Assembly: GCA_008360955.1 (NCBI GenBank)
Contig: LUCM01007302.1
Coordinates: 47,491 to 111,490 of the forward strand
Length of the DNA: 64,000 nt
Source: Fasciolopsis buskii
Lineage: Eukaryota > Platyhelminthes > Trematoda > Plagiorchiida > Fasciolidae
Direction of reading: 5' to 3'
Shown here: positions 59,118 through 64,000 of the stretch, one piece after another
Position numbering within the stretch: position 1 is the stretch's first letter
Layout: each line of letters begins with the position of its first letter
Notes under the pieces: generated by a model
The model's database searches: none
What the model was told of the DNA's origin: nothing
The model's input: the letters and a program-made list of their open reading frames with translations, nothing else
Program-made: the position numbers and the translations under genes

Positions 59118-62100
59118 ATTACTACATAAATTTCATGCACGAAGCTCTACGGAAGTGGGTTAAGGTTCAATTAATCACTAGGTTTTCCAGGACCAAAATG
59201 TCATTCACGTTTTTTTCAACTTGTACTTTTCGCAACGTAAATTAGAATTAGAATTAGAAATTTCGGCAGATCTTTGACACCTGTCTTCTTAACACATCCG
59301 GTTTTATAAATTTCAGGTTCTTTATAGCCAACACCTAATGACCGTTCACGACTGGTGCATGGTGAACCATAAAAACGGTGTCATGAATTTTCTGTTGAGG
59401 TTACTCACTGCTTGGTGAAATCTCCGTTTCCACTCAGAATAAGGCCTGTGCAAGGTAAAAGACCTTATATGCAATCCAATACGGGATAATCAAAATCCAC
59501 GCCACATAGTATAAGTCATCACTCATCCGTAACCGGAGGAGAAATGGTCTCTTACACAAAAGTTATGAGGAGCTGACTCTATATAGGGCCATTTTCTTCT
59601 AGTTTTACCCAAACAACCTAGCCGTTCCAACCGGTGTTGACGATTTCAATCTGCAGACAACAAGTTTATGGGGGCTGAAACCCTGATAATCCATATGAAA
59701 TTTCATAAGAAACTATCGAATACTCAATAACAAATCAGGTATAAATGACACACTAGTGAAAAGTACTGTGTTTAGTATAGCTTATTTGTGTGCTATTGTG
59801 CACTGTGAATGAATGCATGATCCAGGACACTCCAGTTTGGCTGTCCATACCAGGTGTAAGAGAAAAAAGTTTATACAAATTACTGAACGATTATCGGAAT
59901 AGGCGCTGTTATCGAGTGAAAACATCTGTGCTTCGTGAAATTTATTAATAAATTACACTGCGATTCAAGCCCTAGGCCGTCAGCTAATGGGGTAGTGGTA
60001 GCAGCCATTCAGCTGGCAAGGAGATCCGCAGGAATCGTATTAATTCTTCTCCCATCCACCATCCAGTACAAATGAAAACTGCGTGTACTCGCCTAATTCA
60101 GCCAGGAAACGAGATAATTCTGTGCCCACTGATCTCCTACACTGATTTACTAGGCATGGCCTATCGCAAAACGATTGCATCGTTCCCTCCATTGGCATAC
60201 TGTCTAGGGTTCTCGCACAAGGATGTTCAGGGTTTGACAGGCGGTAATTCGAGTAGATATATTTCACTGAGACGCAGTTTAAAATTCAATCCGTCAGGGA
60301 CAAAATTCATGCATATTTCAATTTTCGGTCACCAATTAGTTACAAACCATTGTGTCAATACACAATCTTGTCTACTCTGTTTGAAATCAACATCAGTGCA
60401 CATTCATCATTGGGTTCAACTGGGGCTTGAACACAATCTAAACAATGGTGAGTCCGGCATCTCGACAAAAAAATCGGCCTTTTTGGCTCTCAACGGTTCA
60501 TTTGACTTCACTCACGATAATCTAAGACTGAATTGTCATCGAGCTAACGACATTCCAGACTGAATATCAGGGACTTCTGCTTACAATAAGATTAAGAATA
60601 AAAACAAACAGGCGATCTACCAATTGGCCAAGCAATATGAAATTCATAATCGGTGGTAGTTGAACAGAAGTTATCCGAAATTATGTGAAATTTTCCCGTT
60701 TTATGTTTTCATTGATTTGCTTCCAACAAGTCACTGCTTTCCTAGGGCAAAACCACTCAATGGCAAAACAATGAATGAGCACAGATTAACTGGAGACCAC
60801 CTTTTTCTTTTTCTTTTGAATATAGAAAAATCCTTGTCGATTAAACCACCTTAATGAATGACATTTTGTCACCTACGAAAAGTTCCGACAACCCGCGATC
60901 GGCCTGACTTCCTAATTCGGCAGCTACGTTGCAATAACAGTTATGCATTGTTTTCACGAACGCTGGTAGAACAGCCCAAAAGTGAATCAGGGTGGACAGC
61001 TGTCAGAAAAGATTTTATTCAAACTTACTGTGTTCAGCTTGATGAAAGCATGCCAGTCTATCTTTTTCGAACTACTGATTTTTATTGAGAGGAAAGTAAA
61101 TTTTTGATAATTTCACAACTAATCATGTTCGAATTTTAAAATCACAAGTTAGAAGCAATCAGGCCTAGTGTGTAGTCACGACCAGAAGAATGTATAAATG
61201 CGCAGACTGTCTAGCAGATGCGCTGATCTTTCCGGTTCCAAATCGAACTGATTTGTATGACTCACCTGGAGTAAGCACCGAACTAAGGACTAAGTCCTGT
61301 GTGTTGCTCTTCGAAGTGAAAAGCTTTTCCGAAGCAATTGCAGTGACACAAAATCTTTGGCAAATGATTGAAAATGAATCAGTTCGAACAAAAATGAGTC
61401 ATTAGCAAACAATGCGTGAATACAAAGTAGGGTCACAGGGGGGCTGATCATAAGAAAGACGTGTTATCGATCACGTGCCCACGTGAACTCGTCAACCGCA
61501 GTTATTTTGCTTAGTGCTAACCCTGGCAACATGAAGTCGAATTTCGCGATATCTATCACACTTTCCGGAATATACTGTCTGATTGTGGTCCAGTAATACG
61601 AGGATTCAGATATAGGCTGTTTTTGAATGGGCAACAAAATAGAGTTTGACTTGAATGAGGCATGTGTCAGTTTAATCGGTTTGGTCCTTACGTGAGCAGT
61701 CTTGGTGAATAGCAGCTGCATACCGGAACACTGAACGATAATATGAAATAGCCATGAGCTGGAATAAAAATAGACAAACTTCTGGAGAGGATGATTTTCT
61801 CAGCTATCAGACTTGGGTTCCGGTCGCCTATGGACAGTCTTTTGGAACTACGGTAGAAGAATACCGGATTAACCAGAGTAAGAAACGTTTTGTTTATTCA
61901 ACTCGTTTTATTTCACCCAAAGCGACAATTGCCACCAGAATTCTCGTTGTGCACGTGCACTGGACACCTGTAGAATAATCTACGGAGAGTCAATTTTGGT
62001 CAAGGAAAGAAGGTCACAGCCCGAAACTTTGAGATTTTGAATCATTTTAATCTTGCAATCTTCGAAATCAGTGTGGAATTTCCTGCCGATCAAAACAAAA

Positions 62101-62387
62101 ACGTCTTTTTTCTATCCTTGCAATAGTTCATCAGCGAAATATTTGGTCCGTCAATCTTAAAAATACAATGAAAATTGTAATTTGATCAACAATGCAACAT
62201 AAATAATATAACTTACCAATGAACCCGGGTTTATAAAGTGACACCTTTGAGCCTTCAACTTCAGCCTGTTAATTTTTATGTTATTGTCCCCGGAAAATTA
62301 TTTTTAATGGTCAAAAAGAAACAACTGGATAATGCAGTTCAAATAAGAATCGGCGCTAGTTACATGAATGCCAGTAAGTTGCTTCCG
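59118..62387. other. No recognisable gene; possibly upstream of the transporter exon
   Basis: Open frames such as 60072-60563 (163 codons) have no family I recognise and no good splice frame toward the exon at 63264. The 5' exons of the transporter could lie here, but I cannot point to them. Confidence 0.45.
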
Positions 62388-62460
62388 CCGGCGGCGGTCA
62401 AATGAGTTAAGCGGCTGTCATCAGATTCTCCAGTCACTTCGGTGGTTGAGACCACCTCGC
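62388..62460 (+). other. Weak tRNA-like sequence, possible SINE head
   Basis: GGTCAAATGAGTTAAGCGGC resembles an A-box region and GGTGGTTGAGACCACC resembles a B box, at tRNA-like spacing. Acceptor stem pairing is poor. Similarity to the tRNA-Ser-like sequence at 43684 is only partial. Confidence 0.3.
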
Positions 62461-63263
62461 TGTCAACGGAGTCCTTAGGACAAGTGACCAATGGAGACCG
62501 TATATGGTCCTATGTCATACTGAGTTTCAAGTTCCTGGTTTCCAGTTCTACTTCTAGTGGAGTGGACGCTTGTGGGTATGCGGCACAACCCTTCTACTGC
62601 ACTCATGCGTATGGCTAGGTATAAAATGGAACTGATCAGATGACTCGGGGAGGTACAACACGTGGATCATTTTCGCCCATGCAAAATTCAAGGTATTATG
62701 TTTATGGCTTTACGCGGATGCTATCACAAGCTAAACGTACTACATGCCGCCCACCGTTTCGTACAGGTTCAAATTTGTTTTAATCATTTTGCTTATCGTT
62801 GGTGACACACTAGACTGAAGTGCAAGCCCTTTGATTTCCAGAAGTTAGCGCGCAAAAAGAGTTACGAATTCAACAGGAATTTTATTTGTCACTTGCATAC
62901 GAACCAACAACACAACAACGGAGATGATTTCTTGTTTGTCGTATTGATCCGGAAATAACTGACAGTCTTCAGCCTTTAGAAGACAAGATTTGCTAGTCCG
63001 CTTCCTTACTTAAGATTAACATCAATGATTTTGGCCATACAGACGATCGCTTATAGAGTACAATTTCAACGAAGCGAAAGATTCTTATAAAATCTTTAAC
63101 GAACCAATATGACGGTGGAGACTTTTAATGAAACCTTATAGTTGTTTCGCTAGCAAAATTTCAATGGATCGCTAAAGGGCAAATTACCGAAATCCCTTAC
63201 AACTGGTCCTACTCAGATACGTCACCTTTGTTATGACTTTTGCCCAACAATGATAAATTTCAG

Positions 63264-63494
63264 ATCAGCTAACCGGATTGGACGAATATCAAACAGACGA
63301 GATCGTGGTTACATCCACAAATCAAAATGGGACCGAATCCATTGCGGCTACATTTCCCAGAGCACAACGCCTATCTTCTCCGGAACACGAGACTTGGTCA
63401 AACCAATGTGACTTTTTCTTGTCAATACTCGGTTACGCAGTCGATTTGGCTAATGTGTGGCGATTTCCTTATGTGTGCTTTACAAATGGCGGTG
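63264..63494 (+). CDS. SLC6 monoamine transporter, internal exon with start of TM1
   Basis: The exon begins after TTTCAG (acceptor ending 63263) and ends before GTACGT (donor at 63495); both junctions are phase 1. It encodes 76 full codons: a Ser/Thr-rich cytoplasmic tail ([17 protein letters not shown]), then [20 protein letters not shown] and [16 protein letters not shown]. The second part is the SLC6 signature at TM1, and the Asp in [13 protein letters not shown] is the residue that binds the amine group in serotonin, dopamine and noradrenaline transporters (Gly in GABA and glycine carriers). LAN rather than LGN leans to a dopamine-type carrier, but serotonin cannot be excluded. The role is Na+/Cl- dependent reuptake of biogenic amine at the plasma membrane. 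The rest of the gene should continue right of the window; upstream exons were not found. This is the only confident host gene piece. Confidence 0.9.
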
Positions 63495-64000
63495 GTACGT
63501 GTCCAAATTTATTTTCACATGAACCCAGAACAGATAGCATCTACTGTTTTAAAATTATTACTACTCAATTGAAAAATAAGCGTTTTCCCAAATGATTTGT
63601 TCATTCAATGAATCTTATTTGTGGATGCAATAAAAACCTGAAAATTTTACCAAACGTCCACTTCGGAAAAATTTAAGAAGGTGCTTGAATTGGCATATTC
63701 CTAGACACGGAAACTCCACCTGCCATTAATGTTTCCTTATCCAAGTCAAATTTTGTTAACACTCGTTCATGTTTTCGTGATAGCGAGATCTAGAGGAACA
63801 TTAGAATCATGAAAGGTGATTGAGTTAGGGAAAACTGGTCAAGGAAACTGGCCGCTGAGGAATGTTGGTTTGCTCCACTGAAACCTGACAAATCGGAATG
63901 CATAGAGATGCACTATAGGTGCATTTGTTCAACTGTTCAGCTCTGGCGAGCCCACAATCACTGGGTTATCATACTATCTAGTTGGTGGATTGATTCAAAC
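63495..64000 (+). other. Intron after the SLC6 exon
   Basis: Begins with the donor GTACGT. No block matching the next SLC6 segment (AFLVPY and TM2) appears before the window ends, so the intron is longer than 500 bp. Confidence 0.7.

Noticed and set aside
59980..60045. GGGTAGTGGTAGCAGCC as an A box of a tRNA-derived repeat
   Set aside because: The expected B box is not recognisable (GCAGGAATCG only), so not called.
60072..60563. 163-codon plus-strand frame upstream of the transporter exon
   Set aside because: No similarity to SLC6 N-termini or any family I know, and no convincing donor site. Kept only as an unassigned stretch.

Overview
The window looks like nuclear DNA of a parasitic flatworm, most likely a tapeworm of the diphyllobothriid kind (inference from the retroelement families and the style of the single conserved exon; no species call is possible from the sequence alone). 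There are no bacterial-type operons, and almost every recognisable protein trace is a decayed retroelement. Only one piece of a conventional host gene is clearly visible: a spliced exon of an SLC6 monoamine transporter at 63264-63494 on the + strand.

Layout. 1-32.2 kb is a retrotransposon graveyard. It holds an apurinic-type endonuclease ORF running off the left edge (1-569, -), a LINE copy on the - strand (about 1400-5300), a LINE fragment cut by a Ty3/gypsy-like LTR element (5.5-10.5 kb, +), two related LINE copies in opposite orientation (12.1-14.2 kb + and 22.2-24.5 kb -), a second LINE family (14.4-15.2 kb - and 24.8-26.8 kb -), two + strand LINE fragments (28.0-31.2 kb), and another endonuclease fragment (31.4-32.2 kb, -). 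34.4-36.1 kb is a long inverted repeat around a sequence gap. 37.9-38.8 kb and 57.9-59.1 kb are Penelope-like elements with a GIY-YIG endonuclease region. 48.8-53.5 kb has (TA)n tracts, a hammerhead ribozyme-like motif, further LINE pieces and tRNA-derived SINEs. The stretches between these are AT-rich and carry no gene I recognise; those near the right end may be upstream or intronic DNA of the transporter gene.

Most notable points. (1) A 43-nt minus-strand motif at 49048-49090 has every core element of a type I hammerhead ribozyme, with three helices that can pair. (2) Three inverted pairs of dead retroelements share near-identical cores (about 380 bp, 611 bp and 1.7 kb) whose ends drop abruptly into homologous but strongly diverged sequence. 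This fits gene conversion between inverted copies, or an assembler reusing one collapsed repeat. (3) Both single-N gaps are flanked by copies of the same sequence. The gap at 3063 has a 1327-bp overlap on its two sides, so that tandem duplication is probably not real. (4) A roughly 750-bp insertion with short inverted ends sits inside a LINE and carries the longest open frame of the window.

All coordinates of decayed elements are approximate, because frames were followed by eye across stops and frameshifts.
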